Shown: positions 1 through 14,700, numbered from the stretch's first letter. The stretch: DNA of 64,000 nucleotides from Nonomuraea typhae (GCF_009760925.1 NZ_VRLV01000019.1:176105-240104); one strand, 5' to 3'. The notes: a model not told the origin generated them from the letters alone. Numbers and translations: made by a program.

Positions 1-936
1 AAGGCGTACAACCCGCTGTTCATCTACGGCGACTCGGGGCTGGGCAAGACGCACCTGCTCCACGCCATCGGCCACTACGCGCAGTCTCTCTACGACGGCG
101 CCCGGGTGCGGTACGTGAGCTCGGAGGAGTTCACCAACGACTTCATCAACAGCATCCGCGACCACAAGGCCGACGGCTTCCGCAGCCGCTATCGCGCGAT
201 CGACATCCTGCTTGTGGACGACATCCAGTTCCTGGAGGGCAAGGAGCAGACGCAGGAGGAGTTCTTCCACACCTTCAACACGCTCCACAACGCCAACAAG
301 CAGATCGTCATCTCCTCCGACCGCGCGCCCAAGCAGCTCATCACGCTGGAGGACCGGCTGCGCAACCGGTTCGAGTGGGGCCTGATCACCGACGTCCAGC
401 CGCCGGAGCTGGAGACCCGCATCGCCATCCTGAGGAAGAAGGCCATTCAGGAGGGCCTGGCCGCGCCGCCCGAGGTGCTGGAGTACATCGCCAGCCGGAT
501 CTCCACCAACATCCGCGAGCTGGAGGGGGCGCTGATCCGGGTCACGGCCTTCGCCAGCCTCAACCGCCAGGGCGTGGATCTGCAACTGGCCGAGGTCGTC
601 CTCAAGGACCTCATCACCTCGGAGTCCGGCCCGGAGATCACGATCGCCAACATCATGGCCAAGACGGCGGAGTACTTCGGCATCAGCATCGACGACCTCT
701 GTGGAAGCTCGCGCAGCCGCGCGCTCGTCAACGCCCGGCAGATCGCGATGTACCTCGCCCGCGAGCTGACGGACCTGAGCCTGCCGAAGATCGGCCAGCA
801 GTTCGGCGGCCGCGACCACACCACCGTGATGCACGCCGAGCGCAAGATTCGCTCGCTAATCGCCGAGCGCCGGTCGATGTACAACCAGGTCAACGAGCTG
901 ACAATGCGTATAAAGCAGACGTCGCACGGCTCTTAG
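1..936 (+). CDS. dnaA: Chromosomal replication initiator DnaA (5' end outside window)
   Basis: DnaA is the AAA+ ATPase that binds DnaA boxes at oriC and opens the duplex. The open frame runs from base 1 and encodes the last 311 residues; domains I–II and the start codon lie upstream. Walker A (GDSGLGKTH) is at residues 10–18 of the fragment and Walker B (LLVDDIQF) near residues 70–77. The C-terminal domain IV carries the DNA-binding signature GGRDHTTVMHA near residues 270–280. It ends with TAG at 934–936, directly before the DnaA-box-rich spacer and dnaN, the classic origin arrangement. Identification is certain; only the N-terminus is missing. Confidence 0.98.
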   Translation, partial: KAYNPLFIYGDSGLGKTHLLHAIGHYAQSLYDGARVRYVSSEEFTNDFINSIRDHKADGFRSRYRAIDILLVDDIQFLEGKEQTQEEFFHTFNTLHNANKQIVISSDRAPKQLITLEDRLRNRFEWGLITDVQPPELETRIAILRKKAIQEGLAAPPEVLEYIASRISTNIRELEGALIRVTAFASLNRQGVDLQLAEVVLKDLITSESGPEITIANIMAKTAEYFGISIDDLCGSSRSRALVNARQIAMYLARELTDLSLPKIGQQFGGRDHTTVMHAERKIRSLIAERRSMYNQVNELTMRIKQTSHGS

Positions 937-1459
937 TCGTCATGCACACCCTGTGGATAACACTGTGGATCAGCGAAAACACCCGCGGGGGCGGGGTTCA
1001 CCGCCCCAATGTGCCGGAAAAGTCCCCCACAATGCCTGGGGATAAATCTGGGGACATCCTGCGGACAACTTGGGGACGACCGGTGGACAGCTTGGGGACA
1101 GCCTGTGCACAGTGGTCCCAGGGGTCACCTGGAGCTCCGTTTACCCCGTGGATAACCGGTGGAAACCCAGTGGATAACCCGTGGATGAACACCCTGTGAT
1201 CTGGGGACGGCCTGTGTGCAACGAGCGTTCATCCCCAGCCGCGGAAGTTACCCCCAGGCTTCACCCACACGGGCAGTGGATGAAGAACGCGGTGCTGACC
1301 TGCGAGAACGCGAGTTGTCCACCATATCCACAGCCCCTAGTGTGATGACCTCTTATCTCTCTTACAAAGAAACTCAAGACCCATAGAGGGGTTCCGCCCG
1401 TCCAGAGGTGCGGGAGAGTGAACACTTGAATCAGCGACGAACCCAGGAGGTTGATCACC
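937..1459. other. oriC: oriC (dnaA–dnaN intergenic replication origin)
   Basis: This roughly 520-bp non-coding spacer between dnaA and dnaN is full of DnaA-box-like 9-mers. An exact TGTGGATAA (reverse of TTATCCACA) is at 952–960. Near matches are at 964–972, 1147–1155, 1169–1177, 1180–1188, 1315–1323 (TTGTCCACC) and 1324–1332 (ATATCCACA). Many further GTGGATAA- and GGGGACA-like words occur. It is relatively AT-rich at 1324–1385, which could be the unwinding region, although that is inference. No plausible gene occupies it. Confidence 0.9.
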
Positions 1460-2599
1460 GTGATGTTCCGAATCGAGCGAGACGTCCTCGCTGAGGCGGT
1501 GGCATGGACGGCACGCAGCCTCCCGGCGCGTCCGTCGGTGCCCGTCCTGGCCGGCATGCGCCTGGAGGTCACCGGAGAGCAGAAGCTGAAGCTGTCCGGC
1601 TTCGACTACGAGGTCTCGGCCGAGGTGACGCTTGAGACGCAGACCGGTGAGGCCGGCGTGGTGCTCGTCTCCGGCAAGCTGCTGGCCGAGATCACCCGCG
1701 CGCTTCCCGCACAGCCTGTGGACTTCGTGGTGGAGGGCCCGAAGGCCGTGGTCACCTGTGGCAGTGCGCGCTTCACCCTGCTGACCATGCCGGTGGAGGA
1801 CTACCCGTCCCTGCCCGCGATGCCCCCGGCCGCCGGCCGGGTGGGCAGCGACGTGTTCGCCTCGGCCGTCGGCCAGGTCGCCGTCGCCGCCGGGCGTGAC
1901 GACACCCTGCCCATGCTCACCGGCGTGCGCATGGAGATCGAGGGTGACACCGTGACCCTCGCGGCCACCGACCGCTACCGCCTCGCCGTACGCGAACTGA
2001 AGTGGCAGCCGGGGCAGCCGGACTTCGCGGCGATCGCGATGATCCCGGGCAAGACGCTCGCCGACACCGCCAAGGCGCTGGGTTCCACGGGCGCCGAGGT
2101 GGAGATCGCGCTCAGCTCGTCCGGCGGCACCGGCGAGGGCATGATCGGGTTCTCCAGTGCCGGGCGCCGGACCACCACGCGCCTGCTCGACCCCGAGTTC
2201 CCCAAGTACCGCTCGCTGCTGCCGACGGAGTTCGCGGCCAAGGCGGAGTTGTCCACAGGCCCGTTCGTCGAGGCGGTCAAGCGCGTGGCCCTGGTGGCCG
2301 AGCGGAACACGCCGGTGCGCATGGCGTTCCGCGGCGGCGAGGTCGTGCTGGAGGCCGGCAGCGGCGACGAGGCCCAGGCCGTCGAGGTGCTGCCTGTGGA
2401 CTACGACGGCGAGGAGATGAACATCGCCTTCAACCACCAGTTCCTTCTCGAGGGACTCGGCGCCATCGACTCCGATGTGGCCAGGCTGCAGATGACCACC
2501 TCGACCAAGCCCGCTATCCTCACCGGCGGAAAGCCTGTGGATGGTGACGCGGCGCCCGACTACCGCTACCTGATCATGCCCATCCGCTTGTCCAGCTGA
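1460..2599 (+). CDS. dnaN: DNA polymerase III beta subunit (sliding clamp)
   Basis: The clamp encircles DNA and tethers the replicative polymerase. The 379-residue product has the normal length for three clamp domains and starts with the typical actinobacterial FRIERDVLAEAVAW segment. An AGGAGG at 1445–1450 lies directly against a TTG at 1451, which is too close, so I chose the GTG at 1460 (9-nt spacing); ATG 1463 is the alternative. The conserved C-terminus YRYLIMPIRL is present. An exact DnaA box (TTGTCCACA, 2249–2257) is embedded in the coding sequence. Confidence 0.96.
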   Translation: MMFRIERDVLAEAVAWTARSLPARPSVPVLAGMRLEVTGEQKLKLSGFDYEVSAEVTLETQTGEAGVVLVSGKLLAEITRALPAQPVDFVVEGPKAVVTCGSARFTLLTMPVEDYPSLPAMPPAAGRVGSDVFASAVGQVAVAAGRDDTLPMLTGVRMEIEGDTVTLAATDRYRLAVRELKWQPGQPDFAAIAMIPGKTLADTAKALGSTGAEVEIALSSSGGTGEGMIGFSSAGRRTTTRLLDPEFPKYRSLLPTEFAAKAELSTGPFVEAVKRVALVAERNTPVRMAFRGGEVVLEAGSGDEAQAVEVLPVDYDGEEMNIAFNHQFLLEGLGAIDSDVARLQMTTSTKPAILTGGKPVDGDAAPDYRYLIMPIRLSS

Positions 2600-2618
2600 C
2601 TTCTAGGGGGATGTACAC

Positions 2619-3494
2619 ATGCAGATCGGCATGGTCGGACTCGGCAAGATGGGCGGGAACATGGCCGAGCGGCTGCGCCGCGGCGGTCACGACGTGGTCG
2701 GCTACGACCGCGACCCGGCCGTCAGTGACGTCGCCGGTCTGAAGGAGCTGGTCCAGCGGCTGCAGGCGCCGCGGGTGGTCTGGGTCATGGTGCCCGCGGG
2801 CGCGCCCACCCAGCAGACCGTCGACGAGCTCGGCGACCTGCTGGCCGAGGGCGACGTCATCGTCGACGGCGGCAATTCACACTATGTGGACGACCAGAAG
2901 CACGCCGCCGAGCTGGGCGAGAAGGGCATCGGCTTCGTCGACTGCGGGGTGAGCGGCGGCGTCTGGGGTCTCCAGAACGGCTACGCCCTCATGTGCGGCG
3001 GCGAGAAGGCGCATGTGGACAAGGTCATGCCGATCTTCGAGACGCTCAAGCCGGAGGGCGAGGACGGCTTCGTGCACGCCGGCGACGTCGGCGCCGGGCA
3101 TTTCGCCAAGATGGTCCACAACGGCATCGAGTACGGCATGATGCAGGCATTCGCCGAGGGCTGGGAGCTGCTGGAGGCATCCGACGTCGTCAAGGACGTG
3201 CGCGGCAGCTTCAGCAGCTGGCGCACCGGCACTGTGATCCGCTCGTGGCTGCTGGACCTGATGGTGCGCGCGCTCGACGACGACGAGCACCTGGAGGAGC
3301 TCAAGGGTTATGCACAGGACTCCGGCGAGGGCCGGTGGACGGTGCAGGCGGCTGTGGATCACGCGGTCCCGCTGCCGGTCATCACGGCCGCGCTCTACGC
3401 CCGCTTCGCCTCGCGCCAGGACGACTCGCCGGCGATGAAGGTCGTCGCCGCGCTGCGCAACCAGTTCGGCGGGCACGCGGTCGAGTCGAAGTGA
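2619..3494 (+). CDS. gnd: 6-phosphogluconate dehydrogenase, decarboxylating (short type)
   Basis: It oxidises and decarboxylates 6-phosphogluconate to ribulose 5-phosphate in the pentose-phosphate pathway. At 291 residues it is the short form (often NAD-dependent) rather than the roughly 470-residue NADP form. An N-terminal Rossmann motif GLGKMGGNM is followed by VDGGNSHYVDD and the catalytic segment HFAKMVHNGIEYGMMQA. AGGGGG at 2605–2610 serves ATG 2619. Its place between dnaN and recF is common in filamentous actinobacteria. It contains an exact reverse DnaA box at 3014–3022. Confidence 0.95.
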   Translation: MQIGMVGLGKMGGNMAERLRRGGHDVVGYDRDPAVSDVAGLKELVQRLQAPRVVWVMVPAGAPTQQTVDELGDLLAEGDVIVDGGNSHYVDDQKHAAELGEKGIGFVDCGVSGGVWGLQNGYALMCGGEKAHVDKVMPIFETLKPEGEDGFVHAGDVGAGHFAKMVHNGIEYGMMQAFAEGWELLEASDVVKDVRGSFSSWRTGTVIRSWLLDLMVRALDDDEHLEELKGYAQDSGEGRWTVQAAVDHAVPLPVITAALYARFASRQDDSPAMKVVAALRNQFGGHAVESK

Positions 3495-3528
3495 CCACCT
3501 GAGCCGTGGGGTCGCTACCCTTCCTTGG

Positions 3529-4761
3529 GTGCACGTCGCCCATCTCTCGCTGACCGACTTCCGGTCCTACGCGTCGGTGGAGCTCGGCCTGGAGCCGGGC
3601 ATCACCGCGCTCGTGGGGCCGAACGGCCAGGGCAAGACCAACCTGGTCGAGGCCCTGGGCTATGTGGCGGCGCACTCCAGTCACCGCGTCGCCAACGACG
3701 CTCCGCTGGTACGGCAGGGCGCGGCGCGGGCCATCGTCCGCTGCGCCGTACACAGGGATGAGCGGCGGGCGCTGGTCGAGCTGGAGATCAACCCGGGCAA
3801 GGCCAACCGCGCCCGGCTCAACCGCTCCCCCGTCTCGCGGCCCAGAGACGTGATCGGGCTGCTGCGCACGGTGCTGTTCGCGCCCGAGGACCTGGCGCTG
3901 GTGAAGGGCGATCCGTCGGAGCGGCGGCGCTTCCTCGACGACCTGCTGGTGGCCAGGGCGCCGCGGTTCGCGGGGGTGCGGGCGGACTACGACCGCGTGC
4001 TGAAGCAGCGCGGGGCGTTGCTGCGCATGGCCGCGCAGGCCCGCAGAGGCTCCAGGAGCGCCCGGCGGGCGGAGAGCGACTCCGGATTCGCGGCCGCGGG
4101 CGCCGGGGACGTCCTGAGCACTCTGGAGGTCTGGGACGCCCATCTCGCGCGGGCCGGTGCGGAGTTGCTGCGGGCCCGGCTCGAACTCGTCGAGGCGTTG
4201 CGCCCACTGGTCTCCGGCGCCTACGCGGCGCTGGCCCCGGGCGGCGGCGCGGCGACGCTCGACTACCGCAGCACGTTGTCCACAGGTGGGGACGCCGAGG
4301 TGGACGAAGAGCCCGCCGGACGTGGATCTTCTGATACACAGACGTTATCCACAGACTTGGGGAAAACCCTTGAGGAAAGACTGCGCGAGCGGCTACAGGA
4401 GGTACGGCAGGCGGAGCTGGAACGCGGCGTGACCCTCGTCGGGCCGCACCGCGACGACCTCCTGCTCGGCCTGGGCGAGCTGCCCGCCCGGGGCTACGCC
4501 AGCCACGGCGAGTCCTGGTCGTTCGCGCTGGCGCTGCGCCTGGCCGCCTACGACCTGCTGCGGGCCGACGGCGGGGATCCGGTGCTGATCCTGGACGACG
4601 TCTTCGCCGAGCTCGACACCCAGCGCAGGCGCAGGCTCGCCGAGATCGTGGCGCCGGCCGAGCAGGTGCTGATCACGGCGGCTGTGGACGACGACGTGCC
4701 CGGCGAGCTGGTCGGCGCCCGATACGACGTGGCCGAAGGGAGTGTGGCCCGTGTCCGATGA
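3529..4761 (+). CDS. recF: DNA replication and repair protein RecF
   Basis: RecF is an SMC-like ATPase that with RecO and RecR helps load RecA at single-strand gaps. The 410-residue protein has Walker A (GPNGQGKTN) near residue 30, and Walker B with the D-loop (LILDDVFAELD) near residue 352. The GTG start at 3529 has no clear Shine-Dalgarno. Residues around 250–285 form an acidic, less conserved insert; its DNA holds two DnaA boxes (4276–4284 and 4345–4353). The 3' end overlaps the next gene by 11 bp, indicating translational coupling. Confidence 0.96.
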   Translation: MHVAHLSLTDFRSYASVELGLEPGITALVGPNGQGKTNLVEALGYVAAHSSHRVANDAPLVRQGAARAIVRCAVHRDERRALVELEINPGKANRARLNRSPVSRPRDVIGLLRTVLFAPEDLALVKGDPSERRRFLDDLLVARAPRFAGVRADYDRVLKQRGALLRMAAQARRGSRSARRAESDSGFAAAGAGDVLSTLEVWDAHLARAGAELLRARLELVEALRPLVSGAYAALAPGGGAATLDYRSTLSTGGDAEVDEEPAGRGSSDTQTLSTDLGKTLEERLRERLQEVRQAELERGVTLVGPHRDDLLLGLGELPARGYASHGESWSFALALRLAAYDLLRADGGDPVLILDDVFAELDTQRRRRLAEIVAPAEQVLITAAVDDDVPGELVGARYDVAEGSVARVR

Positions 4762-5251
4762 GGAGAACCCGGCGGCCCGCGGCGCCGCGATGGCCAGGGA
4801 GAAGCTGGCCCAGGCCAAGGCGGACGCCGCCAAACGGGGTCAGCTCCCCCGCCGCGAGCCCCGGCGCAGGCGGGCCGGGCCGGCGCGCGCGGCCGGCGAT
4901 CCCCAGCTGTTCGGCCGGGCCATCATGGACCTGCTGGCGGATCGCGGATGGGAGCGTTCCGCCGCGGTCGGCGGGGTTTTCGGTCGCTGGGCGGACATCG
5001 TCGGGGCCGACCTCGCCGCGCACACCAAACCGGAGTCCTTCGAGGACGGTGAGGTGCTCGTCACAGCCGACTCGACCGCGTGGGCGACGCAGGTCAGGCT
5101 GCTTGCGCGCACCCTCGTACGCAGGCTCAACGAGGAGCTCGGCGCCAACACGGTGACAAAAGTGAAGGTCAGGGGCCCGCAGAACGCGCCACGCCCGAGC
5201 GGGGGCCTGCGGGTGACCGGCAGCCGGGGCCCCGGAGACACCTATGGCTAG
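4751..5251 (+). CDS. DUF721 (DciA-like) protein
   Basis: This 166-residue DUF721 protein sits between recF and gyrB, as in most actinobacteria. Members of this family include DciA, which supports loading of the replicative helicase in bacteria lacking DnaC; that role here is inferred. A basic, low-complexity N-terminus (about residues 1–55) precedes the conserved region with VFGRWADIVGADLAAHT and LVTADSTAWATQVRLL. The GTG at 4751 is preferred over the upstream GTG at 4742 because GAAGGGAG (4735–4742) is correctly spaced for it. Confidence 0.9.
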   Translation: MSDEENPAARGAAMAREKLAQAKADAAKRGQLPRREPRRRRAGPARAAGDPQLFGRAIMDLLADRGWERSAAVGGVFGRWADIVGADLAAHTKPESFEDGEVLVTADSTAWATQVRLLARTLVRRLNEELGANTVTKVKVRGPQNAPRPSGGLRVTGSRGPGDTYG

Positions 5252-5554
5252 GCCGTACCAGGCGATCAGAGAGCCACAGACGCGATGAGGCCCCCATCCA
5301 AAGGGGGGATGCTTAAGCGGGGGGAAAACGAGCTACAGAGCATCACAGGCGCGTTCAATGCCACCTTCTGCGCTCCGAGCCGGTAGAATGAAAGCGGATT
5401 CCGGACACGTCCGCTTGCGTGTCACCCCGGCAGCAAGCCGACTCCCCCGGGTGACCGCGCATCGGGGCACTCACGACGGTGACGGGCACGGCAGGGGCAG
5501 CTGCACTTTTGGTCGCCTCCCCCGCCGCGTGTCCGCGGCAGGAGGATTTCGCAC
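5252..5554. other. Intergenic leader upstream of gyrB
   Basis: This 303-bp spacer has no supported gene. Near its left end a C-run (5289–5293) faces a G-run (5301–5306), a small hairpin that may end recF/dciA transcription, although no T-tract follows. A TAGAAT at 5384–5389 looks like a -10 element with no convincing -35; it may be a gyrB promoter. AGGAGG at 5540–5545 is the gyrB ribosome-binding site. Confidence 0.5.
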
Positions 5555-7498
<1,944 letters not shown>

Positions 7499-7519
7499 CC
7501 AGACAAAGGATCATCACCT

Positions 7520-10021
<2,502 letters not shown>

Positions 10022-10024
10022 CGC

Positions 10025-10648
10025 ATGAGCGCCGCCCAGGGTGGTTCCGCCAAGACCAAACCAGGTGCCCGCGAGAACGGGCAGCCACAGAACAACCAGC
10101 CGCCGGTCAAGGAAGAGCAGCAGGCGCCGGAGGCCGTGGCTCCGGAGGAGAGCAACGACATGGTGCGCATCCGGCCGTCGCTGGCCACCGAGGCGCCTCC
10201 GCCGGTGCCCAAGGTGGAACTCCCCACCAAGGGCAAGTCCTCCGGGAACGCGGGGGCGTCCAGGCTCCCGCGCAAGGCCCACCTGGTCCTGCGCCGCATC
10301 GAGCCGTGGTCGGCCATGAAGTTCAGCTTCGTGGTCTCCCTGGTCTGCTTCGTGGTGCTGTTCGTGGCCGTGGCCGTCCTCTACGGCGTCCTGTCGGCGC
10401 TCGGCGTGTTCGACTCGCTGGTCGACCTGGTCAACCAGCTCGGCCAGGGTGAGCAGGGCGGCCCCAACGCCATGAACATCAACATCGCCTCCTGGTTCGA
10501 GCCGGTGCGCATCCTGGGCTACACGGCGCTCATCGGCGCGGTGAACGTGGTTCTCATCACCGCGCTGGCCACGCTGGGCGCGGTCATCTACAACATCGCC
10601 TCCGACCTCGTGGGGGGCGTCGAGGTGACCTTCAGCGAGGCCGAGTAG
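10025..10648 (+). CDS. DUF3566 transmembrane protein
   Basis: This 207-residue protein starts 3 bp after gyrA and is probably in the same transcript. The first 95 or so residues are Pro/Gln/Glu-rich and presumably disordered. The C-terminal half holds two membrane segments (FVVSLVCFVVLFVAVAVLYG, and the YTALIGAVNVVLITALATLG region) typical of DUF3566 proteins found next to gyrA in actinobacteria. Its function is unknown; a role at the membrane or division site would be speculation. Confidence 0.88.
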   Translation: MSAAQGGSAKTKPGARENGQPQNNQPPVKEEQQAPEAVAPEESNDMVRIRPSLATEAPPPVPKVELPTKGKSSGNAGASRLPRKAHLVLRRIEPWSAMKFSFVVSLVCFVVLFVAVAVLYGVLSALGVFDSLVDLVNQLGQGEQGGPNAMNINIASWFEPVRILGYTALIGAVNVVLITALATLGAVIYNIASDLVGGVEVTFSEAE

Positions 10649-10655
10649 TCCGCTG

Positions 10656-10690
10656 GAGCCGCCCCCGGGTTCTTGGACAGGGGGCGGCTC
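10656..10690 (+). terminator. Rho-independent-like terminator after the gyrB–gyrA–DUF3566 operon
   Basis: A perfect 11-bp stem (GAGCCGCCCCC 10656–10666 with GGGGGCGGCTC 10680–10690) encloses a 13-nt loop, 8 bp after the DUF3566 stop. It lacks a strong T-tract, as is usual in high-GC actinobacteria. Confidence 0.8.
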
Positions 10691-10778
10691 GAGCAGTGGT
10701 GGAAGCACGGTAAGCTTTTCCTCGTCCGAACAACTGGTTCGCACCCGCGCGGCGGATGCGCTAACGTTCGGTGTGCGC

Positions 10779-10852
10779 GGGGCTATAGCTCAGACGGTTA
10801 GAGCGCTTCCCTGATAAGGAAGAGGTCCCAGGTTCAAGTCCTGGTAGCCCCA
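10779..10852 (+). tRNA. tRNA-Ile (anticodon GAT)
   Basis: This is a 74-nt cloverleaf. The acceptor arms GGGGCTA (10779–10785) and TAGCCCC (10845–10851) pair, with discriminator A at 10852. The anticodon stem CTTCC/GGAAG encloses loop CTGATAA with anticodon GAT at 10813–10815. The T-arm GGTTCAAGTCC is standard. CCA is not encoded. TAACGT at 10762–10767 could be the -10 of its promoter. Confidence 0.97.
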
Positions 10853-10901
10853 CTCAATCAGTAGGTCGGTCCCGGTGGTCGGGGCTGGCCTTCATTGTTT
10901 T

Positions 10902-11600
10902 ATGGGGCTTTTCTGCAGTGACCCGATCACGGAGCCGCTGACCTATCCGGGGCGTGTCCCCGCCACGTCCGGGGTGCTGGTGGATGACGCCTATCTGCCG
11001 GTCGAGGAGGTGGACACCCTTCTGGTACGGCTCGGCCGCTCCTCCATGGCGGAGCGGTATCCGATCGTCGCCGTGGGGTCCAACGCCTCACCCGGGCAGC
11101 TTCTTCGTAAGTTCGGCGGGCATGCGGTCATCCCCATGACCCTTGCGGATGTGGACGGGGTCGTCCCGGGGGTCGCCGCCTATGTCAGCCGGTGGGGGTA
11201 TGTGCCGGCCACGCCGGTCGGGGCGCCGGGTGAGAGGTCGCGGCTCTTCGTGCTCTGGCTCGATGAGCGTGAGCTGGTGGCGCTCGATGCCACCGAGCCG
11301 AACTACTGGCGGCGCCGCCTGCCGTATGCCGTGACGCTCGAATCGGGGGTACGGCTGGCCTCGTGCTTCTTTTACGTCGTCAAGCATGGGTGCCTGGTGG
11401 ACGGGAACGGCGTGGCCAGGCGGCTCACCGACCAGAGGGTGCTGATTCAGGGCCTTCTGGAGGAGTTTCCCGGGCTTCGGAGGCTGTGCGGGAGGACGCC
11501 TGAGGAGTTTGTCGCGGCGGTCCAGGACGAAGCCATTCGTGAGGCGATATTTCGGTTATTTCATGAACCGGGCACCGTGTCGTGCCAGCTCACTCCCTAG
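10902..11600 (+). CDS. Hypothetical protein, possible gamma-glutamylcyclotransferase/AIG2-like fold
   Basis: The product has 232 residues from ATG 10902; GTG 10875 in the same frame would add nine. The segment YPIVAVGSNASPGQLLRKF resembles the nucleotide-free phosphate-type loop at the start of AIG2/gamma-glutamylcyclotransferase proteins, and ELVALDATEPNYWRR resembles their later conserved region. The assignment rests on these two similarities only. There is no clear ribosome-binding site. It follows tRNA-Ile and ends convergently in CTAG (11597–11600), which may also be the end of a remnant on the other strand. Confidence 0.55.
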   Translation: MGLFCSDPITEPLTYPGRVPATSGVLVDDAYLPVEEVDTLLVRLGRSSMAERYPIVAVGSNASPGQLLRKFGGHAVIPMTLADVDGVVPGVAAYVSRWGYVPATPVGAPGERSRLFVLWLDERELVALDATEPNYWRRRLPYAVTLESGVRLASCFFYVVKHGCLVDGNGVARRLTDQRVLIQGLLEEFPGLRRLCGRTPEEFVAAVQDEAIREAIFRLFHEPGTVSCQLTP

Positions 11601-11680
11601 CCGCCGGCGTAGTAGCGGATGACGCCGTCCTTGACCTGGACGACCAGGCCGTCCCAAGCGCAATTTATCGCGATATTTGC
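11597..11680 (-). pseudogene. Possible 3' remnant of a minus-strand gene
   Basis: The minus frame ending with a stop at 11599–11597 reads a protein-like tail (WDGLVVQVKDGVIRYYAGG) with GC-biased third positions and no start codon nearby. The stop overlaps the neighbouring plus-strand stop through CTAG, a pattern seen at several real convergent gene pairs here. It may be what is left of a deleted gene. The tail is short, so this is weak evidence. Confidence 0.3.
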
Positions 11681-11774
11681 GTATCTAGGGGAAATGTAGT
11701 CGCCCCTTCTAGCATGCGACGCATCGCCCTTCCTTGTGCGGTCCCCCAGCGCATATCCAGTGCTTGGAGCCAGC

Positions 11775-14700
11775 ATGGCAGTGTCCTCTGTTCGTCCATG
11801 GCCGGTGGTCGTCGCGGGCTTATCCGCGCTGACCGTTCTGTTGGCGGGTTTCGCGGTGCCGGAGATCCAGGCCGCCGCCTCCACCCCCGAAATCTCGGCG
11901 GGTAAACCGGAAAAGTCCGTGGCCAGCCGTCCGGTGGCGGTGAAAGCGGCGGACCGGGGCGCCGAGGATCGGGTCGCCCCGCCCAAGAAGGTGACGACCG
12001 TGTGGCCCCGTGCCGGCGTCGCCGAGGTCGAGCTCGCCGATGCCAAGGCGGTGCGGGCCGGGGACCTGCCGGTGGAGGTCTCGGCGGAGCGCGGTTCCCC
12101 GGTGCGGGTGCGGGTGGAGACGCTGGATCCGGCGAGCGTGGCGCGGCTCGGCGGAGTCGGGCTCGGCGTCCGGCTCTCGCGGACGGACGGCGCCGCGACC
12201 GGTTCCCTGCGCGTGTCGCTGTCGTACCAGGGCTTCCGTGACGCGCACGGCGGCGGGTTCGCCGAGCGGCTGGGTGTGGCGCGGGTCGAGGAATGCGCGC
12301 TTCAGCCGACGCCGCCCGCCGGTTGCGATCGTTCGCTGCGGACGGTGACCACGGCCAACGACACCCGGTCCGGGCGGCTGAGCGCAGAGACGTCCACGAC
12401 GGGCGTCTACGTGGTGACGTCGGCGGCGGCGTCCGACTCGCCCATGGGCGGCACCTTCACGGCGACCGACCTCAAGCCGTCCGGCTCCTGGCAGGCGGGG
12501 GGATCCGGCGGGAGCTTCACCTACAGTTATCCGATTCCCCAGGCGCCCTCGCTGGTCGGCAAGGCGCCGGACCTGGCCCTCACCTATGACTCCGGTGCCG
12601 TGGACGCCATGTCTCAGGTGACCAACAACCAGTCGGGCTGGGTGGGACTGGGCTGGGACCTGTCCGCGGGGTTCGTCGAGCGCTCCTACAAGCCGTGCGC
12701 CCGGGACGAGGGCAGTTCGCCGGCGAACTCCTACCAGTCCGGGTGGGCGGACCTGTGCTGGGAGTCGCCGGACGCCAACGACCGGGACCCGGCCACGACG
12801 GACGCCACGGCCAGCGAGCTGACGCTGGTCCTGGCCGGGCAGTCGACACAGATCGTGAAGGACAGGGCCAGCGGGCAGTACAAGACCGTCCCCGATCACG
12901 GCTGGCGGGTTCAGTCCTTACCCGGGGGAGCGGACGGCCAGCCGTACTGGCTGATCACCACGCAGGACGGGACGAAATGGCGGCTGGGGCAGAGTCGCGA
13001 CAGCCAGTGGCGGGTGCCGTACGCGGGCAACGAGCCGGGCGAGCCATGCCATGACCGGTGGTCCGGCACGGGCACCACGCCGGGGCTGTGCGTCGGCGTG
13101 TGGCGGTGGAACCTCGACCAGGTGACCGACAGCCACCAGAACGTCACCGACTACCTCTACACGCGCGAGCCCAACTACTACTGCTCGTCCTACAACAGGG
13201 CGACCTGTTACTTTCCGTCGTCGGTGAAGGAGTACGACCGGGGCGGGCACCTGGCCGAGGTGCGCTGGGGCGCCAACACGCGAGTGGCCGGGAGCGCGCC
13301 GACCGGGCGGACGACCTTCACCACGGTGGACATGGATCCGCTGCTGGTCCCCACGGACCTGCGGTGCGCGCCGCCAACGGGACCCCTCACGGAGTGCAAC
13401 AACGCCACGGTCGCCTTCTACGCCTCCCGGCAGCTCGATCGCGTGGTCACCTCCGCCTACGACGGCGGCTGGAAGAACGTGGCCGAGTTACGCCTGCGTT
13501 ACCGGACCATGGGCCGCCAGCTGTGGCTGGACACCGTCCAGCACACCGGGCTGATCGGCGGGCAGGCCGCCAAGCTCCCTCCCGCCGACTTCGACGCGGT
13601 CGAGCTGACCAGCGCCTACTGGTGGAACCAGGGCAGCACCGACTGCCAGCTTTACGGCATCTGCGAAGGCTGGGATGACTTCCCCAGGATCGGGGCGATC
13701 GGCAATGGCTTCGGCGGCCGCATCGAGGTCGGGTACGGCCAGCCGAACCCGTGCGTGCGTTCCTCGGATCGGCGCTACGACTGGCGGGGCCACACCACGC
13801 CGTCCCGGCGGGACTGCTGGACCGACGCCGAGCTGGAGCAGGGCGGCGGCGCGCCACCGGCCGGGAACGTCTACCAGAAGTGGGCGGTGACCCGGGTCGT
13901 GGAGAAGGACCTGGTCACCGGCTCGCCCGACCAGGTGACGGCCTACACCTACACCGGCACGCCCGCCTGGACCTACCCCCTGACCTACGTGGGCGGCACC
14001 GAGTACCCGCCGATCGTGGGCGGCTACCAGGTTGAGCACGCCAGCCAGTGGCGCGGCTACCAGACCGTCCACACCGCGCGCGGCACGGGCGGGCCCGACG
14101 ACGTCACCGTCTCCTCCAGCACCTGGTTCCGCGGCGTGGACGGCGCCCAGCTCACCGACTTCGACGCCGGAACCTGGACCGACCGGCCCTGGCTGGCCGG
14201 TCAGGTCCTGCAGGAACGTACCTGGCGTGGCGCCGCGGCCGACGTGGAGACCGGTTCGACCCGCTACGAGTACTGGACCCCGGTCACCGGCGACGGCCCG
14301 GGCGCGCTCAACCCGGTCATGGTCCGCGCCTCCCGTGAACGCGGCCGTGAGGTCACCGCCGCCGGCGGCTTCCGGCACACCGGCACCCGCACGTCCTACG
14401 ACGCCTACGGCCTGCCCGCGGCCGTCGTGTCCTACGGCGACGAGGCGAGCACGGCCGACGACACCTGCACGGTCACCACCTACGCCCGCGACCCCGCCAC
14501 CTGGATGCTCGACCTCGCCGCCTCGGTGGAGGAGCACGCCGGTCAGGACTGTACGGCGGGCGCGGTGACGGCCCGCACGACCCTGTTGTACGACGGAAAC
14601 ACCGACCCGGCCGCCAACCGGCCGACAGCCGGCGACGTCACGGACAAGCGGGTGTGGAGCGACGCCACCCACGTCGCGACCACCCGGGCCGGCTTCGACG

